A stretch of 64,000 bases of DNA, taken from contig JAHBSJ010000002.1 in assembly GCA_019639155.1 (NCBI GenBank), forward strand, positions 62,001 to 126,000, given 5' to 3'. Within the stretch, counting starts at the first letter, position 1, and each line of letters begins with the position of its first letter. Below are positions 1-8,621 of the stretch, piece by piece. A model generated the notes under the pieces. It was not told where the DNA came from. It did no database searches and worked only from the letters and a program-made list of their open reading frames with translations. This DNA is from Acidobacteriota bacterium (lineage in GTDB: Bacteria > Acidobacteriota > Blastocatellia > Pyrinomonadales > Pyrinomonadaceae). A program made the translations under genes and the position numbers.

Positions 1-1076
1 AAGACACTCACGCTCTTCTGTAACGGCGCCGGGACTACTGCATGGATCGGCCTGTCCTTTAAACGCGGCCGCCGCAATGAATAAAGCTGCATCAGGTCAG
101 GAATATCCAGAAAACCTTCGACCCTTTCCACGTCCGCATTCGTCAGCCCGATACCCAATGTTATCAGCCGGATCATCTTTTCCGGCATCTTCGCCTCAAC
201 CTCCAGCCGAACCGGAAAGCGATCGCGGCGGCGCTGCAGTTCGCGCTCCAGAGTTCGAAGAAGGTCGCCGGCCTCGTCTTCGCGAAGCTCTATATCGGCG
301 TCACGCGTTACGCGAAAAAGGAACGCGTTACTGACCTTCATATTCGGGAAAAGCTCTTTAGCGTTCGCCGCGATCACTTCTTCAATAAGGGCGTAGCGGC
401 CGCGTTTTTCATTGATCGGTATCAGACGCGGAGCCGACGGCGGCAGCTTGATGCGGGTAAAACGCCTCTGGCGGAATAGATGCCTCAGATTTGCCTGAGT
501 CGATGCGCGGTCGGGCTCGACGTAAAGGCCGATGTTCAGGCTCAAATTCGAGATGTACGGGAAAGGATGGCTGGAATCGACCGACTGCGGCGTCAGTATC
601 GGGAAAAGATTGTTGTGAAAATACTTATCGAGGAGCTTCTTTTCCTTTACAGGCAGCGAAGCGTAAGGTTCGATGGTGATACCTTCATCTTTGAGCTGCG
701 GCAAGATCTCGTCGTTCAGCAAGACCGTTTGGCGCTTGCGCATCGGACGCAGCTTTTTATAGATCTGATCCATTTGCTCCGACGCTGTCAGCCCGTCGGG
801 CGACAGGTCGTCAACGCCCTCCGCGATCTGTTCCTTCAAACCCGAAACACGGATCATGAAGAATTCGTCAAGATTCGTCGAAAATATAGAAAGGAATTTA
901 AGACGTTCGAGCAACGGATTGGACTTGTCCGCCGCCTCGTCGAGTACGCGTCGGTTGAATTCGAGCCAGCTTAATTCACGGTTGAAATAAAGCGGCCCCG
1001 GATCGACAGGTGCTGTCTTTTGCGGTGCTTCAACCGCGGTCGCGGCCTTACCATTTCGTGAACCTGAAAGCGTCAT
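1..1076 (-). CDS. ppk1: Polyphosphate kinase 1, N-terminal part (runs off the window)
   Basis: The minus strand is open from an ATG at 1076 to the window edge, giving about 358 residues. Ppk1 reversibly polymerises the gamma-phosphate of ATP into polyphosphate. After a roughly 25-residue leader the protein reads LYFNRELSWLEFNRRVL, the Ppk1 N-terminal signature, followed by FLSIFSTNLDEFFMIRV, which helps form the nucleotide pocket. The stretch FPILTPQSVDSSHPFPYISN is also typical. The catalytic phospho-histidine lies in the C-terminal half, beyond the window. The next gene downstream is off-window; tsaE and nnr lie upstream on the same strand. Identification is firm; completeness cannot be judged. 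Confidence 0.95.
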   Translation of the reverse strand, partial: MTLSGSRNGKAATAVEAPQKTAPVDPGPLYFNRELSWLEFNRRVLDEAADKSNPLLERLKFLSIFSTNLDEFFMIRVSGLKEQIAEGVDDLSPDGLTASEQMDQIYKKLRPMRKRQTVLLNDEILPQLKDEGITIEPYASLPVKEKKLLDKYFHNNLFPILTPQSVDSSHPFPYISNLSLNIGLYVEPDRASTQANLRHLFRQRRFTRIKLPPSAPRLIPINEKRGRYALIEEVIAANAKELFPNMKVSNAFLFRVTRDADIELREDEAGDLLRTLERELQRRRDRFPVRLEVEAKMPEKMIRLITLGIGLTNADVERVEGFLDIPDLMQLYSLRRPRLKDRPIHAVVPAPLQKSVSV

Positions 1077-1128
1077 ATCGAACTTTCAAGTATAGAAAAT
1101 GGCAAATTCGCGACAAAGTAGATCGATG

Positions 1129-1584
1129 TTAACTTTTTTCCGTTTTGATACTGACCGTACGCGGATCGTCGCCATCGCCGGAGATCGTGATGTCAATGAC
1201 CTGACGCATCGGATCGGATGGACCTAGCTTTTCGGCCCATTCGATAATGACCACAGCGTCGTCATTTTCGAGTATTTCCTCAAGACCGACGGCCTCGGCG
1301 GCACCGCTTTCGAGCCGCCAAAGATCTATGTGATGGACGTCGAATTTTTCGGTTTCGTAAAGATTTACAAGCGTAAAACTGGGACTTGAAACCTCGTCAA
1401 CATCGTAGCCGAGCCCGCTCAGAACTCCCTTTGTAAAGAGTGTCTTGCCCGCACCGAGTCCGCCATGCAGATAGATCACCTCGCCGCCTTTCAGCGAACG
1501 GCCGAGTTCTTCGCCCAATTCAAAAGTCTCATCAGGCGTACTGCACATTACTTCTGCTGTTGTTCTCTGTTCGTACGCCGTCAT
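1129..1584 (-). CDS. tsaE: tRNA threonylcarbamoyladenosine biosynthesis ATPase TsaE
   Basis: This 151-residue protein is the small ATPase that works with TsaD and TsaB to place threonylcarbamoyl on A37 of ANN-decoding tRNAs. It has a Walker A motif GGLGAGKT at residues 41-48, the family motif SPSFTLVNLY at 67-76, HIDLWRL at 85-91 and IEWAEKLG near 114. The length is normal for the family. Its ATG overlaps the TGA of the upstream nnr gene by four bases (ATGA), so the two are probably translationally coupled. TsaE next to Nnr is a frequent bacterial arrangement. Confidence 0.95.
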   Translation of the reverse strand: MTAYEQRTTAEVMCSTPDETFELGEELGRSLKGGEVIYLHGGLGAGKTLFTKGVLSGLGYDVDEVSSPSFTLVNLYETEKFDVHHIDLWRLESGAAEAVGLEEILENDDAVVIIEWAEKLGPSDPMRQVIDITISGDGDDPRTVSIKTEKS

Positions 1585-3203
1585 TTGAATTCCGCAAAAA
1601 CCTCAACCAGACATTCGCGAACGTCGGATGCCGTCATCACGCGTTTGCCGAAATTCTTTTCAGCAATATCACCTGCCATCCCCGCGATGTAAACCGCGGC
1701 GACGACCGTTTCGAATATGTCTATTTTCATTCTAGCGGCCTGCGCCACGAACCCCGCCAGAATACCGGCCAGCGTATCGCCATTTCCTGCCTTTCCAAGA
1801 CCCGAATTCCCTGTCGGGTTCACAACGACATGCCCATCAGGCGAACCGATCAGGACGCGTTCGCCTTTTAGGACGAGGATGCAATTGTTCCTGACCGCAA
1901 ATTCGCCAACCGCCGTTACTCGATCCTTGAGCGGATCTGAGACTTGCAGACTAGCAGCCTGCGGTCCGGCAATCAGCCGCAAGAACTCGCCCTCGTGCGG
2001 CGTCAAGATCAAGTCAGAACCACCTGCGGTAGCGGGTGGTTGAACGTAACCGCCCGCGACTGACGAGAAGACCGACAACGCCCCGGCGTCAACGATCGTC
2101 GGCTTTTTCCTATCCTCGATCAAACCTCGCACGATTCGCAAGACCGCCGGATCATTCACGTCCAGACCGCAGCCGACCGCGACCGCGTCCGCACGCTCCA
2201 GGTGCGAGGCAAACTCGCTCGAATCAATAGTCGATAAAATGACCTCAGGCACCAGCCGAGCAGCGATCTCAGCCTTTGCGTCCGACGGACACGCCAAGGT
2301 CACCAACCCCGCCCCCGAACGCATCGCCGCATTCCCCGCCAAAACCGCCGCCCCGGCATAATCCGCAGAACCAGCAACGATCAAGGCGTGTCCGCGCTTG
2401 TTCTTATAAGAATCCGCCGAGAATTCCGCCCGCCTCAGCCACTGTTCCGCGTCTTCCCTTTCAGCCAAATACAATTGCGATGGTTGTTCGTCGATCAATT
2501 CCGGCGGCGAGCCGATGTTCGCCAAGAAAAGCTCACCATTTAGGCGGAACGCCGGCGGCAAAACATTCGCAGGTTTTGTACCAGTGAGCGAGACGGTCAC
2601 ATCGGCAGCAAAGCTTTCGCCGATCGGTTCAGGCGAATCTGAATCCAAGCCGCTTGGAATGTCTATGGAAACAAAGAGCGGACGATCCTCATCGGTCAAT
2701 AGGCTCTTGTATTGCTTTGCCAGCAAGGCAAGCTCACCGTCCAGCGGCCGCGTTAATCCGGTACCGAATACCGCATCGACGACCACGTCCGGGCCGAGAA
2801 AAGGATCGAGACCTTCAAAGAAAGATCGATGGGTTCCGACCTCTGCAAAGCAGATCGTCGGCTTGAACGGCTCGGATCGGTTTTCATGCAGCCTTCGTAG
2901 CAAGCGCAGATTCTCGGCTGCATCACCGCTAACCTCGTCATCCGGAAACATCATGCAGACCGTAACGTTTGCCCCTTGATTCCAAAGGATTCTCGCAAGT
3001 GCAAAGCCGTCGCCGCCGTTGTTGCCCTTGCCGCACAGGATCAGGATTGACTTGCCTTTGACCGAGCCGCCGAGTTTTTCGGTGATGACGCGAGCGACGG
3101 CGTGGGCGGCGTTTTCCATTAGGATTATTGAGGGAATGCCGTAACGTTCGGTCGTCAGGCGATCGACCTCGCGCATTTCTGCCGCTGTGAGAACCTTCTG
3201 CAT
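1581..3203 (-). CDS. nnr: Bifunctional NAD(P)HX epimerase / ADP-dependent dehydratase
   Basis: The 540-residue protein repairs hydrated NADH and NADPH. Residues 1-220 form the YjeF-N epimerase domain with GKGNNGGDGF at 58-67 and SIDIPSGLDSD near 180. Residues 250-535 form the ribokinase-fold dehydratase with LTPHEGEF near 400 and GKAGNGDTLAG near 470. The ATG at 3203 is preferred to an adjacent in-frame TTG at 3206. Between the dehydratase motifs VDAGALSVF and LTPHEGEF lies an extra loop, GGYVQPPATAGGSD, encoded by a 24-bp palindrome (see the repeat at 2018-2041). The loop does not disturb the conserved motifs, so the enzyme is probably active. Confidence 0.95.
   Translation of the reverse strand: MQKVLTAAEMREVDRLTTERYGIPSIILMENAAHAVARVITEKLGGSVKGKSILILCGKGNNGGDGFALARILWNQGANVTVCMMFPDDEVSGDAAENLRLLRRLHENRSEPFKPTICFAEVGTHRSFFEGLDPFLGPDVVVDAVFGTGLTRPLDGELALLAKQYKSLLTDEDRPLFVSIDIPSGLDSDSPEPIGESFAADVTVSLTGTKPANVLPPAFRLNGELFLANIGSPPELIDEQPSQLYLAEREDAEQWLRRAEFSADSYKNKRGHALIVAGSADYAGAAVLAGNAAMRSGAGLVTLACPSDAKAEIAARLVPEVILSTIDSSEFASHLERADAVAVGCGLDVNDPAVLRIVRGLIEDRKKPTIVDAGALSVFSSVAGGYVQPPATAGGSDLILTPHEGEFLRLIAGPQAASLQVSDPLKDRVTAVGEFAVRNNCILVLKGERVLIGSPDGHVVVNPTGNSGLGKAGNGDTLAGILAGFVAQAARMKIDIFETVVAAVYIAGMAGDIAEKNFGKRVMTASDVRECLVEVFAEFK
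2018..2041. repeat. REP-like palindrome inserted in frame within nnr
   Basis: An imperfect palindrome has 7-base arms AACCACC and GGTGGTT and an inner GC/GC pairing around GGTA. It lies inside nnr and encodes PPATAGG, in a loop between two conserved dehydratase motifs. No second copy was noticed in this window. By analogy with the Rickettsia palindromic elements, which insert in frame in genes, this may be a mobile palindromic repeat. That origin is inferred, not shown. Confidence 0.5.
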
Positions 3204-3240
3204 CAATTCAATTTAACACAGGAATTTCGACCGAATACAT

Positions 3241-3265
3241 AAAAGCCGGGGCTTTCACCCCGGCT
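3241..3265 (-). terminator. Intrinsic terminator after the 3368-4654 gene
   Basis: A perfect 8-bp stem AGCCGGGG/CCCCGGCT (3244-3251 and 3258-3265) has a 6-base loop. On the minus strand it is followed by TTTTATG. It sits about 100 bases downstream of the minus-strand stop at 3368 and upstream of nnr, separating the two transcripts. Confidence 0.75.
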
Positions 3266-3367
3266 AAAATGTTTGCCACTGTGCTCTATCGCGCTTTTCT
3301 TCCGTTCATTATAGAAAACGCCAATTGAATGAGATGTTCCATAAATGATTCAAGCCATACATTGCGG

Positions 3368-4654
3368 CTACTTCATTTTCTTTGCGTCATACTTTCGAAA
3401 TCCGGTGTGATGGTTGATGACCTCTGAGAATTTTACCATCCCGTCAAGGTCGTAGAGAGCGATCTCCAAGACAGCGCTACCGCTATAGTCGTTCCGTGTG
3501 CCGAGCATCAGATTTTTCCGTTCCCGACGGCTGCCGCCGGAGGAAAGTACTTTTAGCTTCAAGATTCCGACATTACCGCCGCCTGTGATGAACTTATCAA
3601 GCTGCTCAGCCCTGACCATTGCCCTGAATTCGGTCAGCGCAGCCTTTTCGTTCTCCTTTTCCGGGATCGGGTCAGGCTCAATCGAAAATGAAAGGAGTTC
3701 CAATTGCTTTTTCATCATTCTGATATTCGCCAGTAATCTTGCAAATTTCGGCTCGCTTCTTTCCTGCGGCGTTGCATGGGAAGCCGCCTCTTCCAGATAC
3801 AGAACGACGGCCAACGCTCCGCGGAGTTTGCTGATGGTGCTGTAGAACGATTGCGGGTTGGCGGCACCGATATCGTACTCAGGCACGAAATGCGCGGGGT
3901 TATAGACCTTTGAGACGCCATCTTTCAGCAGAACTCCAGTAATGACCGTATTTACGGTGCGCTGATCGATCTCCATTTTGGATTCCGACATCTCAGTTTC
4001 CGATCGAAACAAGGAAATTACCTCCGCGACAGACTTGATAGCGGCACCCGCCATTTGCGGCATACTGAACGCGGCGATCAGCGGGTTCGTTTGCGGCCTT
4101 CGCCTGCTCTCTCGCTCCCCGTCAATGTTCACCTCTTTTTCGAGGACTTGGCCGGATACCTCCTTTCCGGGTCTGGCGTAATCCTCAACTTCGCGCATCA
4201 GTTTTTCATAGTTTGCAAGTGCAAGCTTCGCCTCTTCTCGGTACAGACGAAAACGCGACAGTGCGGAAAAATCGCGCTCATCAAAAATGACCATTCGGTC
4301 ATATTTCGACGCGTGAGGCCGTAAAAGTTCCCCTACTTTGGCCGCTATTTCGCTCAAAGCCTTGTAGGTAAGGTCGATCACCTCGAAGATCGGCTTGTCG
4401 TCAACTTTATATGTAATCTTTCCGCCGGCTGTATCACGTGAGATCGACGACGTCCCGAAAGCGTCAGCGTATTCTTTCAAAAGTTCCCGCTGAGCTTTGA
4501 TAAGGTCCTTTTGCGCATTGACAAGGCTCTTGTGCTCTTCGATCAGAACCGACTCGGGAACAGGTGTCTTTCCAGGCGTCGCGCTCGATTCTTGGCAAAC
4601 TAAGGTCCCGGCGAACATATGGAACGCAACAAAGAATGGTATTAGGTATTTCAT
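3368..4654 (-). CDS. Secreted protein of unknown function
   Basis: I do not recognise this 428-residue protein. The frame stays open to 4858, but the start at 4654 is chosen because it is preceded by AAGGAGG at good spacing and begins a clear signal peptide (MKYLIPFFVAFHMFAGTLVC). The export signal is followed by helical, charged sequence with a possible coiled coil around residues 25-50 (EEHKSLVNAQKDLIKAQREL). The C-terminal 100 residues look like a beta-rich domain. A cysteine at the signal end (TLVCQ) could be a lipobox, but its -3 to -1 residues are only a fair match. It stands alone between a terminator and tRNA-Arg. Confidence 0.7.
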   Translation of the reverse strand: MKYLIPFFVAFHMFAGTLVCQESSATPGKTPVPESVLIEEHKSLVNAQKDLIKAQRELLKEYADAFGTSSISRDTAGGKITYKVDDKPIFEVIDLTYKALSEIAAKVGELLRPHASKYDRMVIFDERDFSALSRFRLYREEAKLALANYEKLMREVEDYARPGKEVSGQVLEKEVNIDGERESRRRPQTNPLIAAFSMPQMAGAAIKSVAEVISLFRSETEMSESKMEIDQRTVNTVITGVLLKDGVSKVYNPAHFVPEYDIGAANPQSFYSTISKLRGALAVVLYLEEAASHATPQERSEPKFARLLANIRMMKKQLELLSFSIEPDPIPEKENEKAALTEFRAMVRAEQLDKFITGGGNVGILKLKVLSSGGSRRERKNLMLGTRNDYSGSAVLEIALYDLDGMVKFSEVINHHTGFRKYDAKKMK

Positions 4655-4966
4655 GACGACCTCCTTGCCGTCCAGGGCTCTGCCGAACCGCAGGAAATGC
4701 GGAAAGGGCAGATGCTTATGAATATTGGAGGAGTAAGCGATATCGCCAGGCGACTTCCCGAAAGCACGACGGTTAACGCCACGCGAAAAATGGTAAGGAT
4801 CATTTCGGCGAGCCATTTGGATCTCCTCGGAGGCCTTTAAACCTCTCGTGGGCCGCAAGTCGGAGCATATGCTCCGTGTGGCTCAACTTAATTGTTGTTG
4901 ATACAAGATCGGGAATCTGTGACGAAGGTCACCCCGGAACGTCGGTTGGATCAATGCGGATGGAAG
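4655..4966. other. Upstream region between tRNA-Arg and the secreted-protein gene
   Basis: Most of this 312-base stretch is an in-frame but unsupported extension of the downstream minus-strand ORF (4655-4858). It has no ribosome site at its own first codon and no recognisable domain. The rest carries no gene that I can see; it must hold the promoter or leader of the 4654 gene and possibly the tRNA-Arg 3' trailer. Confidence 0.5.
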
Positions 4967-5043
4967 TGGTGATCCCGGCTGGATTCTAACCAGCGACCTT
5001 CCGCTTAGGAGGCGGACGCTCTATACAGCTGAGCTACGGGACC
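4967..5043 (-). tRNA. tRNA-Arg (anticodon CCT)
   Basis: The 77-base gene has an encoded CCA. The acceptor stem is GGTCCCG/CGGGATC with one G-U pair. The anticodon stem is TCCGC/GCGGA with loop CTCCTAA, giving anticodon CCT, which reads AGG. The T stem is GCTGG/CCAGC. The D loop reads AGCTGTATA instead of the usual AGCTGGATA, and the T loop reads TTAGAAT instead of TTCGAAT. Position 19 is therefore U and position 56 is A, replacing the near-universal G19-C56 tertiary pair by a complementary pair. The gene is otherwise well formed. Confidence 0.93.
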
Positions 5044-5087
5044 ATTCGAATTCGGATTTTGGGTTTCCGATCGCAGATTGTCAAGGC

Positions 5088-5609
5088 CTAGTCATCGTAA
5101 TGAAGCAGCGATCTGACATCGTAGCCTTCAAATTTGCTGCGGCCGTTCAGGAAATCAAGTTCGACCGCGAAACGCAACCCTGCCACAGTACCGCCTACGC
5201 TTTCGACCAGATCGCATACCGCACGTGCAGTACCGCCTGTCGCAAGCAGATCGTCAACTATCAGCACACGATGTCCTTCGCCGACGGCGTCCTTGTGCAT
5301 TTCGAGCGTGTCCTGGCCGTATTCGAGGTCGTACGAAACTGAGACCTTTTCGGCGGGCAGTTTTTTCGGCTTGCGGACCGGGATGAAACCTAGTCCCATC
5401 TTATACGCAAGGGGTACGCCGAAAATAAATCCTCGCGATTCGATGCCGATAATGGTGTCGATGCCAAGCCCTTCGCAGCTTTCATGCAAAGCGTCGATCG
5501 CCTGACGTAGGCCTTCCGGGTCAAGAAGAAGCGTCGTTATGTCGTAGAAATTGATGCCCGGCTTAGGAAAATCCGGAACTTCCCTGATGAGTGCTTTCAA
5601 ATTATCCAT
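5088..5609 (-). CDS. apt: Adenine phosphoribosyltransferase
   Basis: The 173-residue cytoplasmic enzyme salvages adenine by transferring it to PRPP to give AMP. The PRPP-binding loop is [16 protein letters not shown] near residues 115-130, and [16 protein letters not shown] matches the purine-site region. The N terminus ([21 protein letters not shown]) is the family signature. The length is normal. It lies two bases downstream of acyP on the same strand, suggesting cotranscription. Confidence 0.97.
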   Translation of the reverse strand: MDNLKALIREVPDFPKPGINFYDITTLLLDPEGLRQAIDALHESCEGLGIDTIIGIESRGFIFGVPLAYKMGLGFIPVRKPKKLPAEKVSVSYDLEYGQDTLEMHKDAVGEGHRVLIVDDLLATGGTARAVCDLVESVGGTVAGLRFAVELDFLNGRSKFEGYDVRSLLHYDD

Positions 5610-5611
5610 AA

Positions 5612-5911
5612 TTATCGCTCGATCCTAAATGTTGAAAATAAACCGGTTGGCTCGACCACAAACTCTTCGATACCGTCCACCCGCGAATACGACGGTCCCG
5701 CGGCCAGGTCCATCTTGAATTTTTCGACGAGTTCCGCAGGACCTTCCGCAAGAGTTTCAACGCGGCCGTCCGGAAGGTTTCTGACGTAGCCTTTTATCTG
5801 ATAACGTGCCGATGCCCGCTGGGCAAAATATCGAAAACCGACTCCCTGTACAAGTCCGCTGATCAGGAATCGCCGTGCAGTCAGCTTAGGTTCGATCATT
5901 GCAGGCAGCAT
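5612..5911 (-). CDS. acyP: Acylphosphatase
   Basis: This small enzyme hydrolyses the carboxyl-phosphate bond of acyl phosphates. The catalytic signature [17 protein letters not shown] carries the phosphate-binding arginine, and [12 protein letters not shown] carries the catalytic asparagine. I use the first ATG (5911, 99 residues). An ATG at 5899 would give 95 residues, nearer the usual length, while the in-frame TTG at 5923 has no ribosome site. It is followed immediately by apt. Confidence 0.93.
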   Translation of the reverse strand: MLPAMIEPKLTARRFLISGLVQGVGFRYFAQRASARYQIKGYVRNLPDGRVETLAEGPAELVEKFKMDLAAGPSYSRVDGIEEFVVEPTGLFSTFRIER

Positions 5912-6009
5912 TTTGTTACTCAAAAGATTTTGCAGTCTCGGCCGCGATTCTGCAAATCCGGCCCGCTTTTCGATTTACAATTTCGTCGACTAGTGCCAAT
6001 ATTACTGTG

Positions 6010-6870
6010 ATGTCGAGAGTAGTTTTGATCGTCGGGCTTCTGTTGAGCGTTGCCGTTTCGTCGAGTTCGCAGCAGCGTCCGCTCCTTACAGACGATATCG
6101 ATATCACACCGCCGGGCTCACTGGAAATATCTGCCGGCGTCGACTTCTTTCAAAGGTCCAAGTTTCCCCTTTCCGGCATTAACGGCGATCTGACCCGTGT
6201 GGGCGACATCCGCGTGAAAACAGGCCTTGCACCTAACGTCGAGATACAGATCGAAGGCACGCTGCAGAATTTCGTTTCGATCAATTCGATGGGACCGTCG
6301 GCTATACCGCTGACCGTAACCGGAAACTCGACCAACGACTGGGATGATTTCATCATTTCAGCTAAGGTCAAACTTCGCAACGAAACGCGCTACGTTCCGG
6401 CTATCGGTATGAAATTCGGCTATCAAATGCCGAACACCGACCAGGCAAAAGGCATCGGCACAAATCAGATAAATATCTTTTCAAAGATCATCCTGCAAAA
6501 GCGCTTCGCCCGACGAGCGAACTATTCGCGGTTCACGGTATTTGGTAACATAGGCCTCGGCATCATGACCGCACCGCTCGAACGATTCACCCAGAACGAC
6601 GTGTTTTTGTACGGTATCGCCGGAAATTATCGTGTCAACGACCGCGTCAGTATCGTCGGTGAGGTCAACGGCCGGGCAAATATGCGAAGCGGAGGAGCAC
6701 CTTTAGGCACGGAAAGCCTCAGCCAGCTGCGGATCGGGACGCAAATACGGGCGTCAGGACTGCGATTTGATACGGCGGGAATTATAGGCCTGACCAAGCA
6801 AAGTCCGCAGTCCGGGTTCACTTTTGGCGTGACCTACGTGACCCCCGTCATCCTGAAGCCTGCTAACTAG
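6010..6870 (+). CDS. Predicted outer-membrane beta-barrel protein
   Basis: The 286-residue protein starts with a signal peptide (MSRVVLIVGLLLSVAVSSSS, then QQRPLLTDD). This start is preferred over the longer frame from 5899, whose extra residues overlap acyP on the other strand and do not resemble a signal. The mature part has alternating hydrophobic/polar strands, many Gly and aromatic residues, and ends in VTPVILKPAN. RPLLTDDIDITPPGSLEI resembles the start of transporter-like barrels of the MetA/phenol-pathway group. Substrate unknown. It lies convergent to thiD with one base between the stops. Confidence 0.7.
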   Translation: MSRVVLIVGLLLSVAVSSSSQQRPLLTDDIDITPPGSLEISAGVDFFQRSKFPLSGINGDLTRVGDIRVKTGLAPNVEIQIEGTLQNFVSINSMGPSAIPLTVTGNSTNDWDDFIISAKVKLRNETRYVPAIGMKFGYQMPNTDQAKGIGTNQINIFSKIILQKRFARRANYSRFTVFGNIGLGIMTAPLERFTQNDVFLYGIAGNYRVNDRVSIVGEVNGRANMRSGGAPLGTESLSQLRIGTQIRASGLRFDTAGIIGLTKQSPQSGFTFGVTYVTPVILKPAN

Positions 6871-6871
6871 A

Positions 6872-7678
6872 TCAAATACCGATCGGTGAATGTCCATGCC
6901 CCAACATCGGGGCATTTCTTATTGCGTTAGTTACAAACTCTTTCGCTGTCCTGACGGAATTTTCGACAGAATGGCCCAAGGCCAAATTCGCCGTGATAGC
7001 GGCAGAAAGCACACATCCCGTTCCGTGTGTAGCAGTGGTTTCGATGAATTCAGCCTCGAACGCTTGCGTTCCAGCCCGGGAAAATAAATGATCGCGTGCA
7101 ATGTCGCTATCAACATCTGTCTTTATGCGATGACCGCCTTTGATCAGCACGTATCGTACGCCGGTTTCCAGCATCGCGGCGGCGGCACGCTCAAGATCCG
7201 ACGGGGTCTCGATGCTTATTCCCGTGATGCGTTCCGCCTCGGCGAGATTCGGCGTAGCAATTAGCGCCAACGGGAAGAGTTCGGCAACAAGAGCCCGCAA
7301 CGCATCATCGTCGATCAGGTCGTAACCCGACGTCGAGCGGACGACAGGATCGATCACGAAATTCTCAACGCTTCTCCGTTTGACCAGATCCGCGACCGTT
7401 TTGATGATCTCCGCCGTCGGCAGCATTCCTGTTTTCAAGGCGGCAATCTCGTAATCGTCAAAAACCGCGTCGGCCTGCCGCTGAACGCTTTCGGCAGAGA
7501 GGTTGTCTGCACCAAAAACGCCCGTGGTGTTCTGAAACGTCACTGATGTGATGACCATCGACGGAAAGCAGCCGAACCGCGAGAACGCGCTTACGTCCGC
7601 GACGACACCCGCACCGCCCGAAGGATCGAGGCCCGCAATGGTCATGCAAACCGGAGGCTTTTCAATTATCTGGCTCAT
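6872..7678 (-). CDS. thiD: Hydroxymethylpyrimidine/phosphomethylpyrimidine kinase
   Basis: This 268-residue ribokinase-fold enzyme phosphorylates HMP and HMP-phosphate to HMP-diphosphate for thiamine synthesis. AGLDPSGGAGVVADVSAF lies near residue 14, the GMLPTAEII motif near 101, and the C-terminal ATHGTGCVLSAAITANLA contains the anion hole and catalytic base. Its ATG overlaps the thiE stop (ATGA), so the pair is translationally coupled. No TPP riboswitch is visible upstream of this operon. Confidence 0.96.
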   Translation of the reverse strand: MSQIIEKPPVCMTIAGLDPSGGAGVVADVSAFSRFGCFPSMVITSVTFQNTTGVFGADNLSAESVQRQADAVFDDYEIAALKTGMLPTAEIIKTVADLVKRRSVENFVIDPVVRSTSGYDLIDDDALRALVAELFPLALIATPNLAEAERITGISIETPSDLERAAAAMLETGVRYVLIKGGHRIKTDVDSDIARDHLFSRAGTQAFEAEFIETTATHGTGCVLSAAITANLALGHSVENSVRTAKEFVTNAIRNAPMLGHGHSPIGI

Positions 7679-8295
7679 TGTCTTAATTCCTCCGCGATCT
7701 TAGCGATGTTCTCCGCGGTCGAAAAATACCTGATCCCCGCAACGCCCGCAGCACCCGTTTCTATTGCGGATCGCGCGTTCGAAACGTCGATCCCGCCGAG
7801 AGCTATGACAGGAATGCCTGTCGCTTTGTCGCAGGCCTCTCTCAATTTTACGATGCCTGCGGCGGTTTTCCCCGGCGTGTCAAAAACGGGGCCGAAGACC
7901 ACGAGATCCGCTCCCTGCTCTTGTGCTCGCAATACCTCAACGATATCGTGCGTCGAAACCGCGATCAGCAATTTTCCACCGAAAAATTCCCGAACATCGG
8001 CCGCGGAAATCGATCGTGATGTCAGATGTACGCCGTCCGCCCCTACAGCGATCGCAACGTCAACGCGTTCATTGACCAATATCTTTAGTTCGGAGCCGGC
8101 GACTGCTCCAACGACGTAGTTTACGAGTTCAAAAAGCCTCGATGCGGACAATTGCTTCTCGCGGATCTGAAAATGCGTGGCGCCTGTTGACGCTGCTGTG
8201 ACGGCCTGCTCAATGATCCGACGACTGTATGACTCAAACTTGGCATCGCAAGCTGTACCGTCAGTTATTACGTAGATGAATCGGCTCGAGGTCAT
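7675..8295 (-). CDS. thiE: Thiamine-phosphate synthase
   Basis: The 206-residue TIM-barrel enzyme couples HMP-diphosphate with thiazole phosphate. THFQIREKQLSA matches the pyrimidine-diphosphate loop, GADGVHLTSR and DLVVFGPVFDTPGK match later active-site loops, and GGIDVSNARSAIETGAAGVAGI is the phosphate-binding end. ATG at 8295 is preferred to the preceding TTG; it overlaps the upstream stop as TGATG. It is shorter than some paralogues such as TenI. TenI-like function cannot be excluded, but the pairing with thiD favours ThiE. Confidence 0.9.
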   Translation of the reverse strand: MTSSRFIYVITDGTACDAKFESYSRRIIEQAVTAASTGATHFQIREKQLSASRLFELVNYVVGAVAGSELKILVNERVDVAIAVGADGVHLTSRSISAADVREFFGGKLLIAVSTHDIVEVLRAQEQGADLVVFGPVFDTPGKTAAGIVKLREACDKATGIPVIALGGIDVSNARSAIETGAAGVAGIRYFSTAENIAKIAEELRQ

Positions 8296-8576
8296 CAATT
8301 ACCGCGTTCGAGCATTTCCACGCTCTCCCGAAATTTGATTATCTCGCGAATGGCGACCAATACATTGAAAAGCCCGAGGCCGGTCACGCCGCCCCGGAAC
8401 CACGTTGAGGTCACGGCACGCTGCACCTCGGGAATCCCGATCAGATCGGTAAGAAATATCAAGATGTAGTTGCTAGCCCAACTGCCGAAAAGTATGTCCC
8501 ACGGTGCAAGGATCAGATACGATCCCAAAAGCAAGCAAAGGATGATAAAAAAAATGACGGTCAGGCGTTCAACCAT
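8295..8576 (-). CDS. Small membrane protein, two hydrophobic segments
   Basis: The 93-residue protein has a hydrophobic N-terminal segment (about residues 5-28) and a second around 62-80 (GGVTGLGLFNVLVAIREII). It ends in a charged tail. I recognise no family. It overlaps thiE by one base and follows the TPR gene by 45 bases on the same strand, so it is probably cotranscribed with both. There is no evidence that it transports thiamine precursors; the link is position only. Confidence 0.65.
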   Translation of the reverse strand: MVERLTVIFFIILCLLLGSYLILAPWDILFGSWASNYILIFLTDLIGIPEVQRAVTSTWFRGGVTGLGLFNVLVAIREIIKFRESVEMLERGN

Positions 8577-8621
8577 ACCGTCAGAGTATAGAACTTTACT
8601 TTTGCCGCAAACAACCGCGGA

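Noticed and set aside
480..974. 164-residue plus-strand open frame
   Set aside because: It is antisense to the clear ppk1 coding frame and shows no domain.
4655..4858. In-frame N-terminal extension of the secreted-protein gene
   Set aside because: The start at 4654 has a strong ribosome site and a signal peptide directly after it; the extension has neither.
8577..8621. TPP riboswitch before the thi operon
   Set aside because: The gaps upstream of thiE and in front of the operon lack the TPP motif and are too short.
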